A stretch of DNA of 64,000 bases, taken from NCBI GenBank assembly GCA_013289835.1, contig JABCZG010000017.1, positions 44,302 to 108,301 of the forward strand. Direction: 5' to 3'. The translations under genes and the position numbers were made by a program. The notes under the pieces are model-generated. The model was not told the origin of the DNA. It was given only the letters and a program-made list of their open reading frames with translations, and searched no databases. Positions 26,088 to 35,600 of the stretch are shown here, one piece after another (the first letter of the stretch is position 1; each line of letters begins with the position of its first letter). This DNA comes from Acidobacteriota bacterium (GTDB lineage Bacteria > Acidobacteriota > Terriglobia > Acidiferrales > UBA7541).

Positions 26088-26117
26088 GTGCCGGGGTTCG
26101 AGTCCCTCCGTCTCCGA
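26088..26117 (+). other. 3' remnant of a tRNA-Ser-like gene (possible attachment scar)
   Basis: CCGGGGTTCGAGTCCCTCCG followed by TCTCCGA reads as a T-arm with the TTCGAGT loop, then an acceptor 3' strand and discriminator base typical of tRNA-Ser. No D-arm, anticodon arm or 5' acceptor strand is present upstream, so the gene is not intact. The stem has one mismatch. Such fragments mark sites where integrative elements duplicated a tRNA end. Confidence 0.5.
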
Positions 26118-26493
26118 TCACTTCACGGGTTCCCAGCCCTCCGGCACGCCTGCGCGAAGAACTGGCTCAACTCGAAAACCAACCTCAACCGACTGCCAGC
26201 ATTTCTGCTCCCTAACGTCTTTCACTCTCGCGTGTTTCCTACTTTCCCGATACTGCGGGGCAAACGATTTTCCAGATCCTACTATCGCCATTGTGGGAAG
26301 CGAGAGAAGAGTTTCTGAGCGAGTGATCGGCAAGCCGGAAGTTACGATTCTTAAGATGCTAACCCCCAGTTGGCCCGTTATCTGGAAAGAATACAGAAAT
26401 TCCTCGCTACGCGTTCAGGCAAATCATTTCACCGGATAGTTGGCGATGCGGCAAAACGGCCGCTACCAACCGTTTGGAGATTATCAAGTAATC
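26118..26493. other. Intergenic stretch without a supported gene
   Basis: This runs between the tRNA-like remnant and the remains of the PP2C gene. A 71-codon leftward frame ends RAGVPEGWEPVK at 26118, directly beside the remnant, and may be the end of a decayed gene. It could not be identified. No other structure was seen. Confidence 0.4.
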
Positions 26494-27932
26494 TCAAATG
26501 TCGCATCCCTCTTGAACCTTCATTACCACGAGCGTCACATCATCACGCTGTGGCTCGTCATTTGCAAAGTCGGATACTTCGGCCAGGATGCGTTCGACGA
26601 TTTCCCCCGGCGCCATTCGGCCGCAAGATCGCAGCAGGCTCTCGAGCCTTTCCACCCCCCAGAGTTAGCCAGAAGTGTTGGCCGCCTCCGTGATTCCATC
26701 TGTGTATGCCACTAGAATGTCGTCTTTCGCCAATTGGAACTGTGTTGCCTCGAACTGGACCTCTGCGTACATACCGATAGGCACAGTTTGTGCTCGTAAG
26801 TGAAACAGTTCGCAGCACTGTGTTCGAGGCCTCATGATGATCGGCGGATTATGGCCAGCATTCACATATTGCAACTTTCGGCTCGCGGGCTCGTACTCTG
26901 CATAGAAGAGTGACGCAAAAAGTGCGGTCGGGGATGATTCGTGAACCAGATGGTTGACGCCCCCAATTATCGCTGGAAGATCCAAATGTTGGTGCAGCGC
27001 TTGTGCTATAGGGGAGGCTTGAAGACTGGCCATGAGCAGGGCGGCGCCAATCCCTTTTCCGGACACGTCGCCGATAGCGATACCCCAACGTCCGCCAGAG
27101 AGGGAAAGGAAGTCGTAATAGTCACCGCCGATGCCACGCGCTGGCTGGTAGAAGGTTTCCGCGGAGAGGTAAGGAATCGAGAAGGTCTGAGGCGGGAAAA
27201 AGGCCTGCTGGACATCCTTCGCACCCTCTAAATCCTTGCGAAAAGCCTTGTGAACTCCCGAGTCAGAATCCGATTTCCTGAGGTACTCTACTAATATTTC
27301 TACATGGTTCCGCAATAAAACGCTGGCTTCCCTTCCTCGTCCGTTCTTGAGGGCATCGATGATCGGCTGATGTGATTCGACCTTTCGGGGAGGTCTTTTG
27401 CGATCTTCCCAATCGCAATGCGGATTCGCACATCGAATGCCAGTGTGTCCCACACATGTTGGAGAATTGTATTCCCCGAGGCCCTTAATATGCATTTGTG
27501 AAACTTCGCGTCATGTTCCGCGTAAGCATCCAGGTCGCCAGCAGAGACTGCGGACCGCATACCATCTAATTCCTTTTCTAACTCCTTGGTGTTACCTTTG
27601 AGCGCTCCCGCGGCTGTTCTTCCTGAAATTTCCTCCAGCGCGGCCCGTATCTCATATGCTTCCTGCATCTCTTTGGAGTTTGGAGAGTGCACCACGGCCG
27701 AGAAATTGCCCGAAAGCGTCACTAATCCGAGCGATTGGAATTCTCTGAAGATCTTTAGGACGAGGCTGTTGTCCAATCCGTACTTGGCCGCAACTCCTCT
27801 CAGACGCACCCGCTGGCCCGGGCGATACCCGCCGCAAAACAATTCTCGAGCCAGCCGTACTCGCCCCAATTCGTTTAGCTGACCGTCTGCGCCAACGATT
27901 GACACAGCCATGCCTTGGCCCACCAAAGTCAT
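26494..27932 (-). pseudogene. Broken GntR-FCD-PP2C (SpoIIE/RsbU) fusion gene
   Basis: Three parts of one gene lie in sequence. (1) 27932 to about 27380: a GntR winged helix (RLARELFCGGYRPGQRVRLR) and an FCD ligand domain. (2) After a one-base shift near 27375-27385, KVESHQPIIDALKNGRG resumes FCD in another frame and runs into an RsbU-type PP2C phosphatase (GGDYYDF, GIAIGDVSGKGIGAALLMAS, AYTDGITEA). (3) At 26665 a TAA stop replaces a residue; the same frame then continues with LWGVERLE and QRDDVTLVVMKVQ to a stop at 26494-26496. Two disabling changes suggest a dead gene. The intact form would couple ligand sensing to dephosphorylation of an anti-sigma antagonist. Confidence 0.8.
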
Positions 27933-28667
27933 CAGACTTTCTCTTTGAACTATTCAGATGGATTCTGCGGTTCTTCGCCGGAACCGCAGTTGGCACACTT
28001 GGTGCCATTTACAAGAAAACACTACTCAGAGGGCGTAGGCTGGGCCGCTGCGAAGACACTCCGCACAACGAGGCATCCGGCTTCGTTCCGGGAATGATCG
28101 TTTCCGTATGTTTTGGATTTGATGTAAACGACCTTGATTCCGTTTTGTCAACGTCCTTAAATCTTTCGCGCCTTGAGCCTGATTGGCATAGCTCTCCTCG
28201 GTTCACCGGCATGGATCATCGGTTTGGGTAATTTCACTTGCCGCCGTCAGTGTTCCTTCATGCTGCTTGGGAATTCGCTTTTCTCCCAGGCAAACTCGCG
28301 GAATAAACAAGTTAGTGCTACTTTCCTTGCGTTCGTTTCAACCCCCCACCATTTTTTCCATCTCGGAAGCTATCGTTCCCGTACCACCTGGACCAATAGT
28401 GGCCTATTCGGACAGGCGGCAGTGCAACAGAAACAAAGCTCTCCGAATGCTCGCCGTTTCCCTTTAACTTGACGCAGTAATCTTACAAATACGGTTCCGG
28501 GCAACCGTAAGACCTATACGCAATTCTCTAATTTTGTAAGCTGTTGAAAATAGCGGGCGAGCCATGAAAACCGGATTCCGTTCGACCCTGTCAAGCACCC
28601 GGAATTTTCAACAGCGTTCCACACTCTTCACTTCTTACAGGCCGGCGTCTTTGATGGAACTATGCAG
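27933..28667. other. Long intergenic stretch with small inverted repeats
   Basis: No convincing gene was found on either strand. It contains a 7-bp hairpin TACGGTT-CCGGGC-AACCGTA (28490-28509) and the 12-bp inverted repeat described separately at 28540-28615. The base composition is more mixed than in the flanking core genes, consistent with decayed accessory DNA. Confidence 0.5.
28540..28615. repeat. 76-bp inverted-repeat element (MITE/IS-end-like)
   Basis: GCTGTTGAAAAT (28540-28551) and its exact reverse complement ATTTTCAACAGC (28604-28615) bracket 52 bases. TTTTCAACAGC-type ends are frequent in insertion sequences, so this may be a MITE or a fused remnant of IS ends. No target duplication was recognised. 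Confidence 0.5.
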
Positions 28668-29033
28668 TTACCCGAGAAACTGCTTTCCCGTGTCCTTTAG
28701 TCTTTCTTCCAGCCGCGCCGTGCAATCACACTCCCCGCAAGCCCACGGCTCCGACCCGTTCTCATCCCGGCAGTTGCGCCGGTCATGCGCGTCCTGCACC
28801 TTGACCAGCTCGAAATACTCCTCCCAATACGGCCGCTCTTCCTGCAGCGGCGTCGGGCAGTAACAAACCTCCACCCACCGCACCGTCTCGTCCACACAAA
28901 CCCGCGCATCCTTCATATTGCGCAGGTACTCGCCTTCTGCCACCGAACCCTGCCCCAGCGTCCCGCGCTCAATCGCCTCCGCCAGCGCCCTCTGGCACCC
29001 ATCCCTCACCCGCGCTCTCACCAGGTATCGCAT
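28668..29033 (-). CDS. Conserved hypothetical cysteine-containing protein, 121 aa
   Basis: Not recognised as a named family. The protein is soluble and acidic/Arg-rich, with cysteines in WVEVCYCPTP and in WACGECDCTARLEERL (CxxCxC), which may bind a metal. Codon use (strong C/G third positions) matches the core genome, unlike the surrounding block, which supports a real gene. The start at 29033 is assumed. Confidence 0.65.
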   Translation of the reverse strand: MRYLVRARVRDGCQRALAEAIERGTLGQGSVAEGEYLRNMKDARVCVDETVRWVEVCYCPTPLQEERPYWEEYFELVKVQDAHDRRNCRDENGSEPWACGECDCTARLEERLKDTGKQFLG

Positions 29034-29366
29034 GGCTTTTAGACTACCAGTTTAGACGCCCACTCGCGTAGGCGGCAACCGTTCGTCTCATCCTCACTAC
29101 CATTCGCTCTCCCATTCTTACCATTCCCTGCTTTTACCTTAACCTGCCGGCACTGTCTTGCTATACTTTACCGTGTTTGCTCACGACGATCCTCGAAATC
29201 CCAGGTCAGATCCGCGCTGGTCGTCCCTTTTCCTCTTTGGCGCAAGTCGCCCCGCACGGACCGGGCTGTTTTCTGTATCGCCGGACCCAATTTCCACAAC
29301 TGTCACTGATTTGCCCTCGGCAGCCTTCCGTCATAGTCACATTTCCCGTCACACGTGACGATTTCT
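29034..29366. other. Intergenic stretch left of the transposon
   Basis: No gene was seen. It holds a promoter-like pair (29139-29167) and a 14-base palindrome CGTCACACGTGACG (29347-29360) directly beside the transposon's left target repeat ATTTCTCC (29361-29368). Confidence 0.5.
29139..29167 (+). promoter_or_regulatory. Orphan promoter-like sequence
   Basis: TTAACC (29139-29144), a 17-bp spacer and an extended -10 TGCTATACT (TATACT 29162-29167). It points toward the transposon passenger gene, about 300 bp away, without an intervening gene. Confidence 0.35.
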
Positions 29367-29390
29367 CCAGGATTATTCACTTGACGCAGG
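29367..29390 (+). repeat. Left terminal inverted repeat of the IS1595-type element
   Basis: 24 bases exactly complementary to 31361-31384. A hairpin GTGCCC-GATGAT-GGGCAC follows at 29399-29416 and may shield the passenger gene from outside transcription. Confidence 0.92.
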
Positions 29391-29465
29391 GAGAGGTGGT
29401 GCCCGATGATGGGCACGCTACTTTCAAGGCTGCCTGCGCCTAGGCCAGCGGACTGGGGATGGAAC

Positions 29466-30296
29466 GTGAGCATATGTATAGCTGTCCTCTGCAATCGCTA
29501 TAAAAGTTTCGTCCTCGTCTCCGACTACAAGGCGAGTTTCGGAGACTTTGCGGCCGACAATATGGCCAGCAAGCAAACCATACTTTTTAGGGGCTACTCG
29601 GTTTTATTTGCTGGCAATGATGTAGAGCATGCAGCGCCGATCATCGAGCGCGCTGAGGAGATTCTATTCTCTTCCATAGAGGCGGCGAAGCAAAAGAAAA
29701 TGCCCACTCCCAGTGCCGTCGTAAATGCAGTAGATCAGGCATACGCCGAACAAATCCACAGTGAAATTAATAGGCGGGTGCTGCGCAAACGCGGATTTGA
29801 TGTGGAATCGTTTCGGGAGACTGGAAAACGAAAATGTACGGCGTCCGCATATTTAGCTCTGTGTAGTCGTATTGACCAGGTGAATATCTCATTGAGATTT
29901 CTTGTAGTTGGATTTGACGAAGCTGGAAACGCGCACATCTATTGCGTGGATGGGAAAAGCGCGCCTAAGTGCTACGACTCGATTGGAATGTGGGCTATTG
30001 GGAGCGGCGCTAATGCAGCATTAAGCTCTTTAGCATTCTATGTGGATAAAGCCCAACTGAACCCGTTTTCCTCCACGGAGACGGCCACTTATCTGGCTCT
30101 AGTCGCTAGATTTATGGCTGAATCATCCAACGAAGTCGGTAGTAAGGCCACAGACGTTCGTATCCATCATCATGGTGAGGGGCCGCGATTTGTTCCATAT
30201 GACAGGCAAATGATGATAAGGGAGTTATGGGAAAAGGAAGGCGCGCCACGCGTTCCTCCGAATATAGAGGCCGCGATGAAGACACATATAACATGA
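29466..30296 (+). CDS. Proteasome/HslV-like Ntn hydrolase, transposon passenger
   Basis: The 276-aa product starts at GTG 29466 and reads MSICIAVLCNRY. If the initiator Met is removed, Ser becomes residue 1. Counting from it, SDYKAS gives Asp19 and Lys21, ASKQTIL gives Lys35, and LFAGND gives Gly49. Each is two positions later than Asp17, Arg19, Lys33 and Gly47 of proteasome beta subunits with nucleophile Thr1. Further on, AHIYCVDG and WAIGSGANAALSSLAF match the beta-subunit strand and IGSGSxxA loop. So a single-domain peptidase or acylase of this fold is likely, with Ser as nucleophile. Its stop abuts the transposase stop. Biological role unknown; it may aid element maintenance. An ATG at 29406 would mask the N-terminal Ser. 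Confidence 0.75.
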   Translation: MSICIAVLCNRYKSFVLVSDYKASFGDFAADNMASKQTILFRGYSVLFAGNDVEHAAPIIERAEEILFSSIEAAKQKKMPTPSAVVNAVDQAYAEQIHSEINRRVLRKRGFDVESFRETGKRKCTASAYLALCSRIDQVNISLRFLVVGFDEAGNAHIYCVDGKSAPKCYDSIGMWAIGSGANAALSSLAFYVDKAQLNPFSSTETATYLALVARFMAESSNEVGSKATDVRIHHHGEGPRFVPYDRQMMIRELWEKEGAPRVPPNIEAAMKTHIT

Positions 30297-31187
30297 CTAT
30301 GCGGCTGCTTCCTTTGTGAGTTGTTGGAAGGTGAGTACGGGCGCTGTAACCATATGACGCAGGGTATCAAGAAACAAATCTGGACGCTTGCGGCGATTGA
30401 ACCGGAAGCACATTTCTTCCAAGTAAGCGGGAAGATGCTTGGCAGAGACTTTATGCCAAGTGCCGATGATTCCACGCTTCAGAAGGGAAAATGCCGATTC
30501 CACGGTGTTTGTATGAACGTCGCCGCGAACATATTCGCGAGAATGGCAAATCGTCTTATGCAGTTTTTTCTGGTCCACGGTGAAGGCAAAGGGATAGATA
30601 ACGGATTCATCGGTCACAATGACTTCCACGTCCTCGCTGACGTGCTCTTTGACTATTGTGCGGATAGCTTCAGATGTAGCAGAGTCCACATGCAGGAGCC
30701 GCAAATCGCCGTTGCGCTTGCGCACGCCGATAACAACCATCTTTTCGGTGCGCGGCATTCCCTTGCGAAACTTGCCGCCAATATACGTTTCGTCGATCTC
30801 GACAGTACCGTCGAGCATCTGTCTTTGGCTCTCAATCATTGCGTGCCGAATGCGATGGCACAGATACCATGCCGTTTTATATCCACCAATGCCGAGCGTG
30901 CGCTGAATCTGGCAAGCGGACATTCCCTTTTTGGCCTCGCAGAGCAGGTAGGTAGCGGCGAACCAAGTTTCAAGAGGCAGATGAGTGTCGTTAAAAACGG
31001 TCCCAGTCGTAACAGAGAACTGATAGCTGCATGAGGCACATTCAAATTGCTTACGGTCGGCCAGATAGCACACCTGAGACTCTTTGCAGCGTGGGCAGCG
31101 TACGCCTTCAGGCCAGCGCAGCTTGGTCAGAATCTCGCGGCATTTCTCATCCGTCGAATACTGTTTGAGCATAGCTAGGAGACTCAT
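30297..31187 (-). CDS. IS1595-family DDE transposase (ISXO2-like)
   Basis: A 296-aa transposase with an N-terminal zinc ribbon (C31, C34, C50, C53), a helix-turn-helix region (MSACQIQRTLGIGGYKTAW) and the ISXO2-type catalytic domain: Asp132 in EIDETYIGGK, Asp193 in VTDES, Glu230 in HTNTVESAFS. All three acidic residues are present, so it should be active. The start at 31187 has GAGGTG upstream; longer frames upstream would read through the inverted repeat. Its ATG interlocks with the ATG of the divergent small gene (CATG). Confidence 0.94.
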   Translation of the reverse strand: MSLLAMLKQYSTDEKCREILTKLRWPEGVRCPRCKESQVCYLADRKQFECASCSYQFSVTTGTVFNDTHLPLETWFAATYLLCEAKKGMSACQIQRTLGIGGYKTAWYLCHRIRHAMIESQRQMLDGTVEIDETYIGGKFRKGMPRTEKMVVIGVRKRNGDLRLLHVDSATSEAIRTIVKEHVSEDVEVIVTDESVIYPFAFTVDQKKLHKTICHSREYVRGDVHTNTVESAFSLLKRGIIGTWHKVSAKHLPAYLEEMCFRFNRRKRPDLFLDTLRHMVTAPVLTFQQLTKEAAA

Positions 31188-31320
31188 GAAAGCACCTCGC
31201 AAGAAGAAACCAAAGAAGCGCAGACCGCTGGAAAACGTCCCTTTGGACAAGCTGGTGAACGATGTAGAGAAAGAAATCCGTATGCGGTTCGGAGATTCCG
31301 ATAAACCGAAGCGGGATTGA
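31186..31320 (+). CDS. Small basic protein of the transposon, 44 aa
   Basis: Reads MKAPRKKKPKKRRPLENVPL and ends FGDSDKPKRD. The N-terminal half is extremely basic and the C-terminal half forms an amphipathic helix. AGGAG stands five bases before the ATG, which shares bases with the transposase ATG on the other strand. It could be an accessory DNA-binding factor or regulator of the transposase; no family is recognised. Confidence 0.55.
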   Translation: MKAPRKKKPKKRRPLENVPLDKLVNDVEKEIRMRFGDSDKPKRD

Positions 31321-31360
31321 GGGATAACGTCATGCAAGGCAAGCGTACCAAAAACACTTA

Positions 31361-31384
31361 CCTGCGTCAAGTGAATAATCCTGG
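31361..31384 (-). repeat. Right terminal inverted repeat of the IS1595-type element
   Basis: Exact reverse complement of 29367-29390, followed by ATTTCTCC, the right-hand copy of the target repeat. The 250 bases beyond, up to accA, hold no recognised gene. Confidence 0.92.
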
Positions 31385-31637
31385 ATTTCTCCCCTTTGTT
31401 TTCATGCGTTTGCACACTCTTTCATTTTCCGGAGACTGCAAGTCCTCTATTTGCCGCTCTTACGAAAACTGCCGGGGTGGGTGTAGGGTCACAGGCCCCC
31501 TCCTTAAAGAAATACTTTAAGTATTTTCGCATCCGCAGAGGAATGCACAACTTGGCGATGCTCAGGAAGAAATGGCCCACGAAAGGACTGCGTGGCTTCC
31601 AACACCGACTTCAATGCACAAAGGCCCCGACAGCCTC

Positions 31638-32639
31638 TTACTTTCCCAAATCGAAGTACTGCCCCATCCTTCGGAACTTTTCGTACCGCACGCCAAGCAA
31701 CTCTCGAATGGGCTGCTGCGTCAGCGCCACCAGTTGCCGGTCCAGCACTTCCTCCAAATATCGCGCCGCCGCATCATGATCCGTATGCGCCCCACCTTCC
31801 GGCTCCGGAACAATCTCGTCCACGATCCCCAGCTCCTTCAAATCCTTAGCGGTAATCTTCATCGCTTCAGCAGCCGTCTCCGCCTTCGTCGAGTCCCGCC
31901 AGATGATCGAAGCGCACCCTTCCGGCGAAATCACCGAATAAAAACTGTTCTCCAGTATGTTCACGCGGTCCCCGATCGCCACTGCCAGCGCCCCGCCCGA
32001 GCCGCCCTCGCCCGTCACCGTAACGATCACCGGGACGGGCAGTCGCGCCATCTCCCGCAAATTCCGCGCAATCGCTTCCCCCTGCCCGCGCTCTTCCGCA
32101 TCAATTCCCGGATAAGCCCCCGGCGTATCAATAAACGTAATGATCGGCCGCCCAAACTTCGCCGCCAGTTGCATCACGCGCAGCGCCTTCCGGTAGCCTT
32201 CCGGCTTGGGCTGTCCGAAATTCCGCACCAGCCTCTGCTTCGTGTCGCGCCCCTTCTGATGCCCAATCACCGCCACCGGCCGGCCATGAAATTTTGCCAG
32301 TCCAGCCACAATCGCTTTGTCGTCGGCATAGCCGCGGTCGCCATGCAGCTCGATGAAATCCGTGAACAGCAGCCCGATAAAATCCAGAGTGTATGGACGC
32401 TGCTGGTGCCGCGCAATTTGCGCGCGCTGCCATGCTCCCAGGTGCGTGTAAAATTCGCGGCGCAACTCCGCCACTTGATGGCGGAGCCGCTCCAGCTCCG
32501 CATCAGCATCTTCGTCGCCGGCAAGGTGCCGCAACTCCTCAACGTCTTTCTCCAAGCGCTCAATCTCCTTGTGCCGATCCAGCTCTTTTCGCCGATCCAC
32601 CGGAGGCCCCGCCGGAGTGCTCTTCCCTTTTACACTCAT
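31638..32639 (-). CDS. accA: Acetyl-CoA carboxylase carboxyltransferase subunit alpha
   Basis: A 333-aa subunit that, with AccD, transfers the carboxyl group from biotin to acetyl-CoA to make malonyl-CoA for fatty-acid synthesis. Typical regions are [57 protein letters not shown] and [12 protein letters not shown], the last two building the oxyanion/CoA site. The ATG at 32639 overlaps the dnaE stop (ATGA), so the two genes are coupled. The N-terminal helix is rich in Glu/Arg, as usual. Confidence 0.97.
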   Translation of the reverse strand: MSVKGKSTPAGPPVDRRKELDRHKEIERLEKDVEELRHLAGDEDADAELERLRHQVAELRREFYTHLGAWQRAQIARHQQRPYTLDFIGLLFTDFIELHGDRGYADDKAIVAGLAKFHGRPVAVIGHQKGRDTKQRLVRNFGQPKPEGYRKALRVMQLAAKFGRPIITFIDTPGAYPGIDAEERGQGEAIARNLREMARLPVPVIVTVTGEGGSGGALAVAIGDRVNILENSFYSVISPEGCASIIWRDSTKAETAAEAMKITAKDLKELGIVDEIVPEPEGGAHTDHDAAARYLEEVLDRQLVALTQQPIRELLGVRYEKFRRMGQYFDLGK

Positions 32640-35600
32640 CCGGCCACCGCCGCCACCGCGCCATCGCCGCAAATCTCGCGCACCGCCTCCACGAGTTCCG
32701 GCGTAACTTTAACGCGTTGCTGTGCTTGCAGCACTCCCACCGAACCATCCGGCGTGCATAATTCAAACACGACTTGGCAGTTCCCCGTGCAGTTTGTAAA
32801 TAAATCTTCCAGCCGGTCCAAAGCATCCTCGCTCAGATTCTGCATCACCAGGCGCAAGCGGAATTCATTCGGCGCAGCCGCACGCTCCGCGATCTCTTCG
32901 AGCTTTCGCGCTTCCTGCAGCGAAAGCCGCGTTCCCGCTTCTTCCACTTGCACGCGAACTTTCAACAACAGCGGATTGCCCGGTTTCAGAAGTTGTTCCA
33001 GCCGCGCAAAACTCTCCGGAAACGCCAACAATTCTTGCACCCCAGTCATGTCCTGGATAGTGAAAATCGCCCAGCGTGCGCCTTTCTTCGAGCGCATCGG
33101 CCGCGTGCCCACAATAAGCGCGGCCACGGCAATGTCTTTTCCGTTTCGCTGTTCTTCTACCTGGTCCAATGAAACGGTTTTCAAATCCTGTAGCCGCGAC
33201 GAATATTTCGCCAGGGGGTGGCCCGAAACGTAAAACCCCAGCATCGCGTATTCGCTGGCGAGCCGTTCTTCTTCGCTCCATGGAGCTGCTTCTAGCAACT
33301 CGAACGGAATCGGCGCCGGCGCCGCAGCCGCTCCAAACAATCCGTGCTGCCCCGATTCGCGCACCCGCGAGGCCCGCTGCAACGCCGCGACGGCATCATC
33401 CACGGACGCGAGCATGGACTCGCGCGCGCCCAGCGAATCCAGCGCCCCGGATTTGATCAGGCTCTCGAACACCCGCTTGTTCAAAAAACGCGACTCGATG
33501 CGCTCACAGAAATCGTAAAGCGACTTGAACTCGCCCTGGCTGAGTCGCGAATCGCGAATCGCTTTTGCGGTGTTCTCACCGACATTCTTGATCGCCGCCA
33601 GCCCAAACCGAATCGATTCACCAACGGGAGTGAAATACAAATCACTTTCATTGACGTCCGGAGGAAGAATGGAAATGCTCATCCCACGCGCCTCGTTGAT
33701 ATACTTCACGGCCTTTTCCGTGTTGCCCGCTTCCGAAGTGAGCAGCGCCGCCATGAATTCCACGGGATAGTGCGTCTTCAAATATGCCGTCTGATAAGCC
33801 AGCAAAGCATACGCGCACGAATGAGATTTGTTGAAGCCGTAGCCAGCGAACTCCTCCATCAAATCGAAGATGCCTTTAGCTTTTTTCTCGGCGATTTTAT
33901 TAGTCGCGCAGCCAGCCATGAATTTCGCGCGCTGCGCCGCCATCTCTTCTTTCTTTTTCTTACCCATGGCGCGCCGCAAAATATCTGCTTCGCCGAGCGA
34001 AAAACTCGCGAGGCGATTCGCGATTTGCATCACTTGTTCCTGATACAAAATCACGCCGTACGTTTCTTCGAGAATGTCGTTTAATTGCGGCAATTCATAA
34101 CTGACTTTTGTTTTTCCCTGTTTGCGATTGATAAAGTCATCGATCATCCCGCCCTGAATGGGGCCGGGACGATAGAGCGCGTTGAGCGCGGTGAGATCTT
34201 CGATGCGGGTGGGCTGGTAGCGGCGAAGAATGTCGCGCATGCCGTGCGATTCGAATTGGAAGATTGCCGTGGTTTCACCGCGCGCAAACAGTTTGTAGGT
34301 TTCAGCGTCGTCAAGCGCGAGATTGTCTGTGTCAATTTTCACGCCGCGGTTTCGTTCAACCATGCGGGCGGCGTCATACAAAACGGTAAGCGTGGTGAGG
34401 CCGAGAAAATCCATCTTCAGCAGGCCAAGGCGCTCCAGCGCATTCATGTCGTACTGCGTCGTGATTTCGTCGCGATTTGTTTTATAAACCGGAACGACAT
34501 CCGTGAGCGGCTGCGACGAGATCACTACGCCAGCCGCGTGCGTGGAAGCGTGGCGCGACAATCCTTCCAGCCGCAATGCCACGGCCATCAAATCCTTTAG
34601 CCGCTCGTCAGAGTTAATCGCAGACTTAAGTTGCGGCGCTTCTTCCAGAGCGTCTTTCAATTCGATTCCCAGCGTGGCGGGAATCAGTTTCGCGAGACGG
34701 TCCACTTCGCCATACGGAATATCCATGGCGCGGCCAACGTCTTTCACCGCGGCTTTTGCTGCCATGGTTCCAAAGGTGATAATTTGCGCGACGTTTTCGC
34801 GCCCGTATTTTTGCGTGACGTATTCGATCAGTTCGCCGCGGCGGCGCATGCAGAAATCGATATCGATATCCGGCATGGACACGCGCTCAGGATTCAGGAA
34901 GCGTTCGAACAGCAACCCATACTGCAGCGGATCTACGTCGGTGATGCGCAGCGCGTAACTCACCAGACTGCCGGCCGCGGAGCCGCGCCCGGGACCAACC
35001 GGAACATTTTGTGCGCGCGCATAGTGGATAAAATCCCAAACGATCAAGAAGTAGCCTTCATAGCGCATCTTCTTGATCATTTCGATTTCCGAGGTCAACC
35101 GACGCTCGTATTCCGCGAGCGGGTGACGCAGGAATCCTTGCTGCGCCAATCGTTCGAGGTGCGGAGCGCGCGTGGCAAAACCTTCGCGCACGACGCGTTC
35201 GAAATACGATGCGGAAGTGTGTCCTTCCGGAACTTTGAACTCGGGAAAGGGATTCGGAACCCGCTCAATTTTGACGTTGCAACGAGACGCGATATCCACG
35301 GTGCGGCTCAGCGCTTCCGGCACTTCACCGAACACCTGGGCCATTTCCGCGGCGGTTTTGAAGTAAAACTGGTCGGTCGCAAATTTCATGCGATGGGGAT
35401 CGCCCATGGTTTTGCCGGTTTGGATGCACAGCAAAACATCCTGCGCGTGAGCGTCATCGTGATGGAGGTAGTGGCAATCATTGGTGGCGACGAGCGGGAT
35501 GCCCGTCTCTTTCGAAAGGCGCATCAGTTCGCGGTTCACGCCTTTTTCGATCTCCAGCCCCTGATCCTGAATCTCGAGAAAGAAATTCCCCTTGCCGAAG

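Larger units (their letters stand above)
29367..31384. mobile_element. IS1595-family (ISXO2-like) transposon with passenger gene
   Basis: A 2.0-kb element bounded by perfect 24-bp inverted repeats (29367-29390 and 31361-31384; the left end begins CCAGGATTATTCACTTGACG). The direct repeat ATTTCTCC is at 29361-29368 and 31385-31392. Because its final CC coincides with the left end, the target duplication is 6-8 bp; 8 bp is usual for IS1595. Contents are a proteasome-like Ntn hydrolase gene (+), a DDE transposase gene (-) that converges on it with no gap, and a small basic-protein gene (+) divergent from the transposase. Everything appears intact, so the insertion may be recent. Confidence 0.9.

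Noticed and set aside
28468..28479. ACTTGACGCAG near 28468, similar to the transposon end
   Set aside because: Only 11 bases match the 24-bp inverted repeat. No flanking repeat, so probably chance.
31572..33233. Rightward 553-codon open frame across accA and dnaE
   Set aside because: It crosses two conserved genes on the opposite strand and reads as low-complexity Arg/Pro/Ser sequence.
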